In this document: positions 22,201 to 32,700 of the stretch, one piece after another | How positions within the stretch are numbered: the first letter of the stretch is position 1 | Layout: every line of letters starts with the position of its first letter | Assembly (NCBI GenBank): GCA_946894095.1 | Contig: OX335658.1 | Span: forward strand, 14,189,001 to 14,253,000 | Origin: Incurvaria masculella | Lineage: Eukaryota; Arthropoda; Insecta; Lepidoptera; Incurvariidae | Reading direction: 5' to 3' | DNA length: 64,000 bases | Notes under the pieces: generated by a model | Database searches by the model: none | What the model was told of the DNA's origin: nothing | The model's input: only the letters and a program-made list of their open reading frames with translations | Program-made: the position numbers and the translations under genes

Positions 22201-24445
22201 AAGGTGCGTTTGTTATCATGCGCAGCATTTTCGATTGGAAGCATTGGATAATCTCTATTTTAGATGCAGTAAAAAAAATTTTTCGATGGAAGTACGATTG
22301 TGCGGTTCCGGTTGGAGTGCTCTTAGAATGTGTTAACCGCCTCAGGTAATCCGTCGTACGACCGCAGCGTGAGCGAGTCGCAAGGCAACATCTCGGACAG
22401 GGCCAAGGACACCAAGGGACATCTCAACGACAAGACGCGCACCATGTCCCTGGAGCTGGACAAACCTCACACCGGGTTCACGGTGACAGGTTCGTTTACT
22501 TGTTGATTCCCCACGCACATTCGTCGCATTGTTTTGTTGTTCGTTCGAAGTTTAATTTGAATGAATGTATTAAAAATCAACACTTTCCTCTAGTTTGCCG
22601 TATCACTTCACTTTGTTCCTTATAAGCGACACTATTGACTGGTGCAATAATACAGGAGGCATTATTTTTCTCAAAATCAACAAGTTCGATTCCCAGCTAG
22701 AAAAACTATTTTTTCAAAATACAGTTTTAGTTTTTACCCAGTATGGCCTCATCACTCCTTTGAGGGTTTTTCGCTATTTCTTAGAATTTCTCATTTGGGC
22801 CTGAAGGCACACTTAAAAATTCACTTTAATAGATATTTTATGCATGCAAAAAACATATGTTCATTTTGTAAGTGTTTTATACTTTTAATCCTTATCAAGG
22901 ATTGATATCTTGTATTTTTTTTTTTTTTATTTCAGGTAGCGGCAGAAGGCACAGACAGTATACAACGAAAATTTTGATCATATGGCTAGAGGACTTTGAG
23001 GATCACTTGCATCTTCCCATCGGTAAGTATTAGACGAGGTTATAGAAAAAAGAGAACATCATGCATAGTGAGTTTACCATAGACTTCGAATGTATGACAC
23101 ACAGAGCTACTGAAGGATGAGACTGAAGAAGACAAAACATCCATATAGCTTCAAAATAATGATCAGAACTTATGTCATAAGTTTGGCTTTGAAATAATGA
23201 GGAAAAGATAAGAAATTTATCGACTAGGATTGCGCGTGTTGGCCAAGTGACACTTTTCCTTCTTTTTCTCTTCTGTGTGGTGAAATGGAGGAAAGGTTAG
23301 TTTAAACGGCTCATAGCCTAGGAGCACGGGGACTTGCGTTGCATACCAGAGGTCTGGGTTCAAATCCTCGCCCCTTTCATGCACCACTTTCTGTCTCTTT
23401 CTGAGTTGGATAAGTGAATTTCGTCACGAATGCGAGCTTCTCCATGGTTCGGAATCCATGTAATACTGTAGGTCCCTTTCCCTTGCTAGGTGGTAGGGTT
23501 AAAGCCGCCCGAGTTGGTACCATCGCATTGGATGAGGTCGAAGCGGCAGTGAAAAATTATCTGTGTTTTCTATCTAGTTCAATGTATCCGTGCTCGTAAA
23601 GAAAACGTCCTGGCATGGCACTTAATTAATTCGGAAATGTGGTGTATTGGGCTGATATCGAAACGGTTATTGTATACTGGTATTAGCCATCCATGTCAGG
23701 ATGCATAAAAAAAGTTAATGAATCGTCGGGCAGACTCGCTGCTGCAGTACACGGAGACGGGCGAGGCGTGGCGGCGCAGCGAGGTGTGCGTGGTGTGCGT
23801 GTCGCGGCTGCGCTGCGGGCTGGTGCGCGTGCGCGTGGCGCCGCCGCCGCCGGGCGCGGGCGGCGCGCTGCTCGCCGGCCCGCTCGTCGACGGCGCCGTG
23901 CTCGCGCCGCACCTGCTGCCCGAGTGCCTGCGCCACACCGCGCTCAACGTCGCGCGCCGCCGCCGCCTGCACGACGACCTGTGAGTGTTGCGCTGTGTCC
24001 AGCAACACAACACCCCAACACTCTTTTTTCCTACTCTCTCTCTAACACTCACCCTATTTCTCTCCCTATTTCACACACAGTCACCCTCATACAAACCCTC
24101 ACCCTCATACACACACCCTCTCACACCCTTTTACACATACACACACCTTCCCAATTCCTTTACATTTACAAGGTGTTAAATATGTGTATAGAAGGGTAAA
24201 CCACACATTTGTGACATTTTCTAATGTTGTGATTCTGTCTGACTGTACATATACTGCTGGTTATTATGCTCCAATCCCCTGTTTTACGCTGCCCGTCAAC
24301 CTACCTGGTGGTTGGTTGCAGCTACCAGCCGCCGCACGCGCGCCGCCGCCACCTCATCCAGGAGTTGGCACAGCAGTTCCGGCTGGAGCTCAGCGAGCCG
24401 GAGCTGCTCGAGTCGCTGTTCCGGAGCCCCGTGGCCGCCACGTGA
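7245..24445 (+). CDS. RALGAPB: Ral GTPase-activating protein subunit beta, C-terminal 720 residues (14 exons)
   Basis: Non-catalytic beta subunit that pairs with a catalytic alpha subunit to form the RalGAP complex acting on RalA/RalB (TSC2-like GAP family). Exons: 7245-7379, 8369-8587, 9349-9455, 10138-10306, 11485-11659, 12953-13082, 14910-15011, 17227-17432, 18964-19114, 19838-20006, 22346-22489, 22936-23022, 23734-23980, 24322-24445. Every junction keeps phase, giving 720 residues and a TGA at 24443. Family landmarks in order: VSLAALELLAGLAK, LQCSRPPQAHSRDLHS, SMRVRDAAESLLMLIMEQ, RHYLVDDSLLLSLLEEPL, EFQTARLFLSNFGYLSI, LGWPVRVRGHPGWSGHVDTS, VLYWADATSEIAFVVP, TKILIIWLEDFEDHLHLPI and YQPPHARRRHLIQEL near the end. 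Exon 1 here matches the middle of the vertebrate protein, so about half the protein is encoded to the left of the window. The first intron appears to use a GC donor (CCAG|GCAAGG). Exons are strongly GC-rich relative to introns. Confidence 0.93.
7415..7511 (+). pseudogene. Decayed tandem copy of RALGAPB exon 7245-7379
   Basis: CCTCGTCTGGCACCCGCTCA, TTAGGTGTCGTTCGCTGAGC and CACTCTAGACCAGGCAAG repeat, with substitutions and deletions, the same blocks of the real exon just upstream (CCTCGTCTGTCACCGGCTCA ... CCAGACCAGGCAAG). The copy includes the donor region but is frameshifted and stopped, so it cannot contribute coding sequence. It lies within the following intron. Confidence 0.75.
9478..9808 (-). 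mobile_element. Family B interspersed repeat
   Basis: Minus-orientation copy: begins AGGGTTCGCATCCAAAGGGT, contains the CCGTCCGTCCGTCC tract and the TTTATTTTGCCACTATAA core, and ends CACTTGGCCGGTTTTTG. Lies in a RALGAPB intron immediately after the exon ending at 9455. Confidence 0.85.
9944..10135 (-). mobile_element. LINE ORF2 C-terminal fragment (RTE-like)
   Basis: The minus-strand frame contains RDRMQNLLIRQSTKINDV followed by LKWQWAGHVCRRDDHRW. A K-W-x-W-A-G-H-x-x-R-x-x-D-x-R-W signature is characteristic of the extreme C-terminus of RTE/BovB-like LINE polymerases. Only about 60 residues remain. It ends two bases before the RALGAPB exon at 10138. Confidence 0.6.
10695..11244. mobile_element. 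TTAA-flanked MITE, family D, copy 1
   Basis: A ~550-bp non-coding element bounded by TTAA. The left end is TTAAGGTGGCCCAACCCG; the right end is CGGGATGGGCCACCTTAA, an inverted repeat with one mismatch. TTAA target duplication suggests mobilisation by a piggyBac-type transposase. Near-identical copies are at 32,368-32,917 and 50,538-51,083. Lies in a RALGAPB intron. Confidence 0.82.
12337..12636 (-). mobile_element. Family B interspersed repeat
   Basis: Minus-orientation copy starting AGGGTTCGGTACCCAAAGGG and ending CGCACTTGGCCGGTTTTT, with a short CCGT tract near 12,395. Confidence 0.87.
12815..12870 (+). pseudogene. Partial duplicate of RALGAPB intron end and exon start
   Basis: AATAATCACTGTGTGGTATG followed by CATAGCGATGCGGTGTTCCC and AACGCTGGA repeats, about 107 bp upstream, the true acceptor and start of the exon at 12953 (AATAATCAATGTGTGGTATG, CACAGCGATGCGGCATTCCC, GACGCTGGA). 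In this copy the acceptor CACAG has become CATAG. Only the first few exon bases are present. Confidence 0.75.
13345..13377. repeat. Perfect 13-bp-stem hairpin
   Basis: GTACGCAGCAGAC and GTCTGCTGCGTAC flank a 7-nt loop in a RALGAPB intron. Role unknown. Confidence 0.55.
13535..13620 (+). pseudogene. Decayed duplicate of the 3' half of RALGAPB exon 12953-13082
   Basis: AAGCTTGGAAAGCTGGCGCAG, ATTAACGAGAAGTAGGACAA and CTCGATTAGTGAGCGTGGAG parallel the real exon end and its donor region (AAGCTGCTCGACAAGCAGGC, ATTCGCGAGAAGGAGGAAAA, CTCGGTTAGTGGGTACAAC ... GTGGAGTGTA). A stop codon (TAG) replaces GAG, and the donor GT has become AT, so it is non-functional. Confidence 0.7.
14049..14465 (-). mobile_element. 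Family A SINE, near full length
   Basis: Minus-orientation copy. Plus-strand T-run then ATGCGACCTGACATGGATGG; the other end is TAGGCTACGAGCCGCTCA, the complement of the A-box region. It is about 415 bp. The plus strand keeps a 60-codon frame that is also present in other copies (see findings). Confidence 0.88.
15490..15870 (+). mobile_element. CR1-type LINE 3' fragment
   Basis: Decayed plus-strand reading of an ORF2 C-terminus: SLNLTTLDV, GDLIMVYKMISSKYNCPDL and, after a frame break, [19 protein letters not shown]. The order matches the end of CR1-like polymerases (RGDLI.VYK ... NSFK.RLD.HLK). Similar relics are at 19,265-19,490, 59,925-60,215 and 62,779-63,070. Confidence 0.65.
16213..17131. 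mobile_element. DNA element with 23-bp perfect terminal inverted repeats
   Basis: ATGCGATTCAAATAAGAATA (continuing GGA) at 16213-16235 is the exact reverse complement of 17109-17131. The ~919-bp span between lies in one RALGAPB intron and encloses a family B repeat at 16709-16997. No transposase frame and no clear target duplication were seen, so it would be a non-autonomous element. Confidence 0.6.
16709..16997 (+). mobile_element. Family B interspersed repeat
   Basis: Starts AAACCGGCCAAGTGCGAGTT and ends TTGGGTACGGAACCCTAAAAA, with four GGAC units near 16926. Confidence 0.87.
17504..17918 (+). mobile_element. Family A SINE
   Basis: Plus-orientation copy starting GAGCGGCTCGTAGCCTAGTGG (A-box-like), B-box-like GGTTCAAATTC at about 17560, and an A-rich end ACATAAAAAAAACC. 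It starts about 70 bp downstream of the RALGAPB exon ending at 17432. Confidence 0.87.
19265..19490 (+). mobile_element. CR1-type LINE 3' coding fragment
   Basis: A plus-strand frame reads NLRRYFLAHRVVESWNSLPS, then EVVNDLSVNSFKNKLDNHIK, the conserved C-terminal W-N-x-L-P ... SFK-x-x-L-D signature of CR1-like ORF2. The rest of the element is absent. Confidence 0.7.
19550..19690 (+). repeat. Interspersed repeat family C
   Basis: Shares GAATGTGACATGTATGTATG, ATAATCGACCGTGAAGCAGG and ATATACTGCAAGGCTGGACC with copies at 25,690-25,830 and 63,349-63,455. In a RALGAPB intron. Confidence 0.7.
20190..20476 (+). mobile_element. Family B interspersed repeat
   Basis: Slightly diverged copy: AAAACTGGCCAACTGCGAGTC to TTGGGTACGGAACCCTAATAA, with four GGAC units. 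Confidence 0.85.
20640..21190. other. Intronic stretch with GC-rich core, unassigned
   Basis: Inside the 2.3-kb RALGAPB intron, 20,805-20,900 and 21,105-21,165 are rich in CG dinucleotides (GACGCGACGCGCGACGCCGC). No coding frame of interest. It may be an uncharacterised repeat; there is no second copy in this window to confirm that. Confidence 0.3.
21441..22048. mobile_element. Family E TTAA element arranged as a long inverted repeat (foldback)
   Basis: Left end CTTAAGAACGGCCCGTAAGC; right end CTTACAGGCCGTTCTTAAG. The segment about 21,441-21,660 is repeated in inverted orientation at about 21,838-22,048 (for example GTTTACTAATCATTTGGAAACC against GGTTTCCAAATTATTAGTAAAC), leaving a spacer with degenerate GACCATAAGGTCG copies. 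Single-orientation relatives are at 44,721-45,074 and 61,445-61,816. Confidence 0.78.
23080..23290. repeat. Interspersed repeat family F, partial
   Basis: CATAGACTTCGAATGTATGACACACAGAG, AGCTTCAAAATAATGATCAGAA and GAAATAATGAGGAAAAGATAAGAAAT match, with divergence, the first part of the longer copy at 45,290-45,780. Non-coding; class unknown. Confidence 0.55.
23309..23714 (+). mobile_element. Family A SINE abutting a RALGAPB splice acceptor
   Basis: Plus-orientation copy from ACGGCTCATAGCCTAGGAGC through B-box GGTTCAAATCC to CATGTCAGGATGCATAAAAAAAG. Its 3' end lies about 20 bp before the exon start at 23734. Confidence 0.87.
23985..24180. repeat. CT/CA-rich low-complexity tract
   Basis: Intronic run of CTCTCTCTAACACTCACCC- and CACACACAGTCACCC-type sequence between the last two RALGAPB exons. 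Frames crossing it are compositional artefacts. Confidence 0.7.
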
Positions 24446-26600
24446 CGAGCCTTTTAGGGTATCGTAACATACGGAGGGACCAAACTTTTTGGCTGGTCTG
24501 AATACACGCCGAGTCCAAGTCCCCGCTGCACCGCTGACCTAAACATTTGCGTACTGTGCAGCGAAACGCGCCAACTTTACATCGGCCATAAAGCTTGGCG
24601 CAAGCTGTAAGTGTTATGCGGTTTTTAAATATTCTGAATGCTTCCGGAAACGTTACTCTTTTGAAACTAGCTGGGTTGTATTGATTGCTTCATTTGACAT
24701 TGCCCGCCCGACGCGAGACAGGCTATTATTTAATAATAATTTCGGGTTACTTATTGGGGTTTTGTCATGAATGCGACCTGGTCCATGGTTCGGAATCCAT
24801 CTAAAACCATATTTCCTAGGTTAGTGCCATCGCATTGAAAGAAAAGATGTTTGTAACGGCAATGAAAAATTGTAATAAAGGGATCGTCCTGGCATGGCAC
24901 CTAATTACCACGAGAATTAGGTGCATTGGACCAATGTGACGGTGGTGTGGTATTAACCTTTTTTGTCCAGTTACATAAAAGAAAATGGGTATTGTTACAG
25001 GTTAAACCTTTTTTTAGGCTGAATTGCACCCGAGTGTCTGGCAGTTTAATTGCAAATACATTTTGTTGTGCCTTCATATAATGTAAACCTGAAACAAAAT
25101 TTAAAAAATGTTTTTTTGTTATTGCAATAAATGTATATTTGATATCGACGGTTGAAGAAAAGCGACTGAGGAATTGATGAGACCTCTTGTGTGTAATCCT
25201 ATCAACGCACTGGAAGTTTGAGCATTTAGTACTTAACTAAACTTTTAAATGAAAGCAGGAATAAAATAACTTTTTTGAGACATTATTTTCATACTGATAA
25301 TGTGCTTGGTTGTGGTGTGAAATGTTAATATATTTATTAGCTTGTTTAGTGCAGGCATTGTAATTAGGAAATATGCGTTTGGCTTTTTAAGGACTAAAAT
25401 GTGTTGCTTTAATATCCAGTATTGTGAAGAGAATATCATTCCATTAATTCAACAGTATTATAGTGCACTTAAAATAAAGAATTATTGTACTTAATTGACT
25501 TTGTTAATACATGTTATATCAACTATTCGGGCTGACTTTTAATAACCACAACAACATATTTGTTTCAATCACTCCTAGGACGTGATAAGAGGAGTTTGCA
25601 TTTGGTTTGATAGAGGTGTAAGTAATTTTAAATTATATTTAAAAATACAACATTGAAATTCCAATAATTAATCAAAATAAAGTTTAGTACGCTTATTCCA
25701 AGGAATGTGATATGTATGTGTGTATAATCGACCGTGAAGCAAGAACACATGAATTAAAGAATGATTCCAATTAAAAGCACTACTTTCCGAATATACTGCA
25801 AGGGTGGACACCCGAACCAACATTGCCCAATCAATGCCTCCTACGAACATAGTGTTTAAGATTATTTATTTAACGCTTCATCTCGATTCGGACATTGACT
25901 GCAAAGATTGAACATTCAAACATATTGCCGTCGTCACCAAAATCGTATTTGGCATCAGACGCTAGAGCGCTGCTATAGTGCTAGCACTTCCCAGCAGCAA
26001 ATTCCGAATTCATCTAGAGTTCGAATGGACAAGAAAAAACTACTGACAGTGGTCAAATAGCCGGTAGGCTAGGCAGAGACGCTTACTTCAGTCATCATTC
26101 TATAAGTTTTGATATTTCCGTCTTTGCTAAACTAAACATTACTTTATGTACATCTTCAATATTACCTCTAAGCTCCTCTAATATCTGTACCGCCAATTTC
26201 TCCTCTTCCAGGGGACTTAGATTAGGTTTTTATTGAAAATTATTGTATTATTATATCCTGTAAAATACTGGAGGCGAAAATAATGGCGAAAAAGAAGTGG
26301 GAGGATGCAATTACTGGCCTAAAAGAAAACAAAACATAATGTATCTGTGGTAGCCTCTTATAAATCGTTTTATCAGGATTGCACATTGCTGTTAAGTATT
26401 TTTTTTACTTTCATGGAAAGATGTTTGTCTCAATTTTTTTTAAATTAGTCTGACTTCTTACCTTTCAAATTCATTTGAATCTATCATGGCAGCTAACGGT
26501 TAGACCAGACAACCTTTGATAAATCGAGAAAACTGTAGAAATCAAAGTGTCAAGTAGACAGGTGGTGTCACAAAGTGTCACACATTTCACACTTTTTTCT
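24446..26600. other. RALGAPB 3' UTR and intergenic DNA
   Basis: Non-coding. Contains a partial family A SINE (about 24,757-24,985), candidate AATAAA signals near 25,124 and 25,472, and a family C repeat at 25,690-25,830. The 3' end of the RALGAPB transcript cannot be fixed from sequence. Nothing else recognised. Confidence 0.6.
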
Positions 26601-26703
26601 TTTGTAGATGTTTCGCCGGTCCTTATTTTTTTTACTTGGATGTAGTATAAAGGTAATCTGAAATGGATTACATGACGTTTTATTCTATGTGAGGCTAGTT
26701 CGC

Positions 26704-29700
26704 ATGGCTAACTTGGTTTCTGAACAGCAGTGGCATGCGGATCCATCGTCCAGACTGTATAAAAGTGTATTCAACAGCACCGGTGTGAGCATGGCTGACT
26801 CTGTTTCCGATCAGGAGTGTCACTCAAACATGACTTCCGGACTATTTACTGCGTTTCCTGAAAAATCGTATATCCCGATAACAGAGATCTGTACCTTCAA
26901 CAGCACCGGTGTGAGCATGGCTGACTCGGTTTCCGATCAGGAGTGTCATTCAAACATGACTTCCGGACTATTTACTGTGTTTCCTGAAAAATCGTTTATC
27001 CCGATAACAGATATCCGTACCTTCAACAGCACCGGTGTGAGCATGGCTGACTCTGTTTCCGATAAGGAGTGTCACTCAAACATGACTTCCGGACTATTTA
27101 CTGCGTTTCCTGAAAAATCGTTTATCCCGATAACAGAGATCTGTACCTTCAACAGCACCGGTGTGAGCATGGCTGACTCGGTTTCCGATCAGGAGTGTCA
27201 CTCAAACATGACTTCCGGACTATTTACTGCGTTTCCTGAAAAATCGTTTATCCCGATAACAGAGATCCGTACCTTCAACAGCACTGGTGTGAGCATGGCT
27301 GACTCGGTTTCCGATCAGCAGTGTCACTCAGACATGGCTTCCGGACTATGTGATGGATTCCCTGACCCGATAATAGGGATCCAGGCGTTTGATACCAACG
27401 GTGTGAATATAGCTGACTCGGTTGGCTACCGGCAGTGTCACGCAGACACGGGTTCTGAACTGAGTACCAGGCTCCCTGAAAAATCGTTTAGCCTGATAAG
27501 AACAACCAAGGCCTTCGACTGCAGCGGACCGAGCATGTCTAACCTGACTTCCGCCCAGCAGTTTCAATCGGAGTTGGCTTCTGAACAGAGCACTGGACTC
27601 TCTGAACAATCAATTAGCCTGAAAAGAAAGATCCAGTTCTTCAACAGCAGTGGTGCAAGCATGACTGACTTCGTTACTGACAAGTGTCACACAGAAACAG
27701 TTTCTGAACTGCGCACCAGGCTCCCTGAAAAATGTTTAAGCCCAATAACAGAGTCCCAGGCCTGCAACGGTTTGAGCATGGCTGACTCGGTTACCGACCA
27801 GCAGTGCCACACAAACATGGCTTCTGAACTGTGTAGCGGGCTACTTGAAAAACCCATTAGCCTGATAACAGATATCCAGGCCTCCAGCAGCAATGGTGAG
27901 TAACATTGATGTTAATCAGGAGGGCTGTTTTTATAATAAATACAAAAAATGTCTATTATAACAATAGGATCATTAATTGCCTTATCAGAATCTATAGTTT
28001 TTTCTCTCAAAATAAACGTATACTCCAAAGCAAACCATTTCTTTCAAATATTGTAGGTACCATCCTAACTTCTAACCTATCCTAAATTTCAACACATTTG
28101 TATGTATTTTCCATACATTGTTTTAGTCGATCTCTTGCAGTAGGAAAACCTCAAAATTTATTTAAGTGAAACAACAAAAATCAAACAGTTTTTCATATAT
28201 TATACATTATGTATACAGTTATTATGCTTTACGTAATTCTAAACATGCTTATGAATAACTATTATTTTGGCAGGAAATATGTCATCCCCAGATCGTGATG
28301 TTATTGTTGATGTTAACGAAAGCAAAAAGCCTCTTGTTACCAAAGCGAGTGTACAACAAACTCGACGCCCCAACCGATATGTCGAGCATGTCAAGTCCAA
28401 AGGCGATGGATCGGATGAATCGGACAACTGCAGTGAATGCAGTTGGGGTGAAGACGAAAACGGAAAAGGAAACGGAAACGGAAAAGGTGCAATTAATTGT
28501 CTGTGTAAAAATAATTGTTTCCACTTGTATTCAGGAAATGCATGTAAAATACACTCTAAGCTCTCTAATAACAAATCTCATTTGAAACATCACATTGACC
28601 TCAACTTCACACGCAAAACTAACCCTTACAATAACTTAGTTACACCGGTCTCTCTTCTGGATATGTTTTGCCAAAAGCTCGAAGATGACTATGATTTGGA
28701 TATGGATAACATAATAATATATGTTAAAAACATCATAGAACAATTAAAGAGAATTAGCAATGGTGACTATTTGACAAGAGAGACAAAAGAGAAATGGATG
28801 GGCTTGAAATTTCCATCCCAGTTTCGCACCAACAAGGATGTATACAATAGCAAGAAAATAGAAAAATCGATTTGCCTGCCGCTCTACTTAGAAAAGGAAT
28901 GCTATGGATGGCCCTCAAATTGGGAGAGTGCAGTAGAGTCAGGGATGGACGTCAAATCACTGATTGAAATATTTGACAGAAAAATTACTATCGAGATACC
29001 CAAAATGTCAACCTGTACCTACAGACTATTTAGTGAAAACAGCGGTAATATCAGCAGAAAGCAGAAAAGTGTTGCTAACAAACATACTACTAGCCCACCA
29101 AAGATAGACCTCACTTTCCTAAAACAGTCTTCCGAATCAGGCCAGCATTCGGGAAATACTCATAGTGTTGCCATAATCCAAGATAAGGTTACATATTTTG
29201 TAGGTAAGAAAAAAAACTCGAGTACCTAATTGGTTTTTAATAAGCACCAAATAACTAATATCTTTCTTGCAGGTTCACAAAAGAACGCATTGTTAGCCCT
29301 GCCCTGTAGTAATGACGATAAAGATGTATCTTTCAATTCAGACTTATATTTAGACCTTGTATGCCAACTGCATGCTAAAACAAATGCTAAAGTTGTCGAG
29401 ATAATTAATTTACCATCGGACATGAAATTATCTCAACACTCTAAAGTTGCTGAGGTATGGGCCATAATGTCCAATAATAATTTTAATACAGACCTTGCAG
29501 AGTTAGAAAGAAGTTTGGCGGAAAAAGTGCCCACTGATAACAGTCCATCTAGTAACACTATGATTAGTCTTATAGATGACGTTGGGAAAATTACACCAAC
29601 TATAAATTCTCAAAGAGCATTTCCTTTCAATCCAACCACCCCCAAAGTATGTGAAGTTACTGAACATAGTTTGGACATAGAGGAGGAAAGCAACGAAGAT

Positions 29701-32700
29701 GGTGAATCGTCAGTGAAAACTCCAGAACATTTATCAAAGATAAGAATGCAGGTTTCACGTAAATCACCTTATATAGATAATCCAATGCATATGATGGAAG
29801 AAAAACGAAGAAAAAGACTCTTAGAAATCAGAGAAACTAGGGAAAAACGGAAGAAGAGAATGATGCATGAAAAGTTTCCACAAAAATATAGCAAATGTGC
29901 CAAAGGTCACTTGGCACCTACCGCAGCAAACTCTGTTACCAAACTATCTATTTCTAACAAGTCATTTTATAACTCTATATTTGGAAAAATAGGGAATATT
30001 GGCATCGGAAAAAATGAAAATTTACGAACAAACAGTAAATCGAAAAAAAATAAGGAATCAGAGTACCTAACTAGCGATGATTCTGAAACACCTATGCAAG
30101 AAGCCGCCGCAATATCGAAAACAGATAATATAGCAGAAACATATAGCACTCCAAAGTCAAAAAACAATAAAAATATTTCTGAAATAGAACATAGAATCAA
30201 TGACTCAAAGCTTGGTTTGAAAACAAAAAAAGAAAGATCAATGACTAATGTTCTAAAGCGAGTTGAATCAACCCTTATGTCTACCGAATCATCCTCCAAG
30301 ATTAATTTGCAAATGATGGCCAAGTTCTTATTGGAATATAATAAGAAGAATCGTGAACATGATAGAAAAAAAAATGAAGATTCAGAACCACCAAACATGC
30401 TGCACACGTTTGTATTGCTCTCTGCATTTCTTATCCCTAAAATATCATTGCATAGTATTGGTAAAATAATTTGATTGATTGTCCTTTCATTCCAGTACAA
30501 AGTCTCTACACCAGCTGAAGTCGAGTATTAACAAGGTATGGCCAAGTAAGGTGTCGACTGACAGCAAATCAATACTTTCATTTGTAGAATCAAGGGTGCT
30601 GCATGTCATAGAAGAAACTGAACGAGTTAGCGATAAGAAATATCCATCACGTGCGAATCTAGATTGTAGGGAGAGTATTGAAAAAATTTACGATCTCATG
30701 GAAAAGATTGGTAGAAATGAAAACATTGCCAGTCCCAAAACAACCAAAACTAAATTTACAACCGCTAAAACATCAACCAGATCATTGGCAGCTAAAGAAC
30801 TAGTGTTAAAGGATAGTGATAGTGGAATGAGCACTAAGCCATCGAGCACATCCTTTATGAGTTTAGTTAGTGGTGGGATACATTCGAAGGGATGTATAAA
30901 ACCAAAACAACATTTTGGAGAGAACAATTTTAACATACCAAAAGTAATAATTAGTGTAAAAAATAAAAACAATGAGAAGAAAATAGAAATTGAAAATCCT
31001 AAAATCAAATTCTCAAAAAATGGCAAACAGTCAAATCAGTCAGAATTGAAAGTATTGCCTCCTACTCTACGGGTAAATCCTCATAATTTGCAAGATTTAA
31101 GCAGAACACAAAAAAATAGGACGAAAACATACGAGTATAATGCAAAAACTGCCTCTGACCTTAGACAAAATCCTAACAACCCGACATCGCATTTTGATAA
31201 TATGTTTGGTGGTAATATAATGGCACAAGACAAGGCTACAATAAGATACCATTTTAAAAATATGCAAAGTCCAGGCAAGACGAAACCGATTGTAACTGCC
31301 AAATCGCCAGAGCGCTGCATTCCTGTACACAATTTGGATAAAAAGCTAAAAAAGCATAATAGTAATTTGGAAGCGGTTTCTAAGGGAGTGCGTGGCGAGT
31401 CAAAGTGTCATTCATCGCGACCACCTACCATGGTGTCGCGGCTGGAGGCACTTGCACAGCCCAGAAAGGCATATGTGCAAGCCAACAGTGAAGACTTCAG
31501 AGCCAAATATGGCCAAAACCTTATTTCTGACAGGCTTCACAGACTGGCGCATGCATCTTCCACGCAACCAGGACCAGCACAAGCGGAAACAAGAGCCCAA
31601 TATAACCTATGGAGCAAAAGTATATTGTGCAAAGATATCAGTTATATAAATTCTACAAAAAATCTTGGTACCTAATATTGTTTTCTGTATATGAGACCCC
31701 CAACCTATTCGCACTTTTTATTTTATTCCATTCCATAGGTTTAACCATATTTGTTAATATGTACCTAATACATAAATTGTAGAATTTGTTATTGTTTATC
31801 CAGTAATACACAAAAACCAATCAAGACCAAGCATTATTTTCGATGCCAAAACCACTGCGGTTGAAGGCATTCCCACTGCTGAGGCAGCCACATCTGTACA
31901 AAAAGACTTAGTTGATGTTTTTGAAAGGTGACAAACTGTATTTCTAGTAATATGTATTTCTACTATACTTCTGTATAAAAAGAGTATTTCTTTCTCCTAT
32001 AGTGTACTTTGGTCAAATGTAAATAAGTGAGCAATCATTATCACTGCCCCAATCAACAAGGCACCGAAGTGATTTGTATGGCGCAAACATTTTCAATAGA
32101 GCTACAGCCAAAAATCTTTTCTATCCCATTTCTTATTTACAGTAAAAAAGGTAAATAAATGAGCTACAAATGCAAAGTTCATTAACTTTCAGGTTACAAT
32201 CTTAATAACTTTGAGCTACTTGTATGAGTACATGTATTTGCCAAATAAAAATTTTGCTTTACATTGCACCATTATTTTGTAATGTATTCTCCTTTTAAAT
32301 TCATTGAAGCAAATAGATGCGTGCATAAATTACTGCATACATTTGCTTGCCACTGCATCATACTGTCTTAAGGTGGCCCAACCCGGCGGCCTCAACTCAT
32401 TAGCGGGCACGGTACAAAACCGTGCTGTTGCGCTCTGGGACCTTCTCTGTTTCTAAGAATAAGACAGGCTCCGTTATGAGGAAGATGCAACCTGTCCACA
32501 AAAAAGACAATGTGCATAGTGTATGATTTGGTAAGATTTACGAAAATTTTAATTTCAAAACGACTTATAGCTAAAAGTAAACCACGACCGCTGTAGTCAA
32601 AAATCTAACAAAAACCAAATAGATTATAAATCTTGATTAAACAAGCTATGTCTGATGACTAATCTTTTTAAGATGTTCTTACTTTATCATTGCGTAATCC

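Noticed and set aside
23696..24199. Long Arg/Ala/Pro-rich ORFs on both strands
   Set aside because: Shadows of the RALGAPB exon 23734-23980 and the CT/CA-rich tract after it.
26608..26655. MFRRSLFFLLGCSIK, a signal-peptide-like mini exon before the unknown gene
   Set aside because: It ends at a GTAATC donor only about 40 bp before any possible acceptor, too short for an intron, so I kept the ATG at 26704.
29967..30500. 177-codon minus-strand ORF
   Set aside because: Antisense of an AAA/GAA-rich coding exon, giving Phe/Leu/Ser runs; no support.
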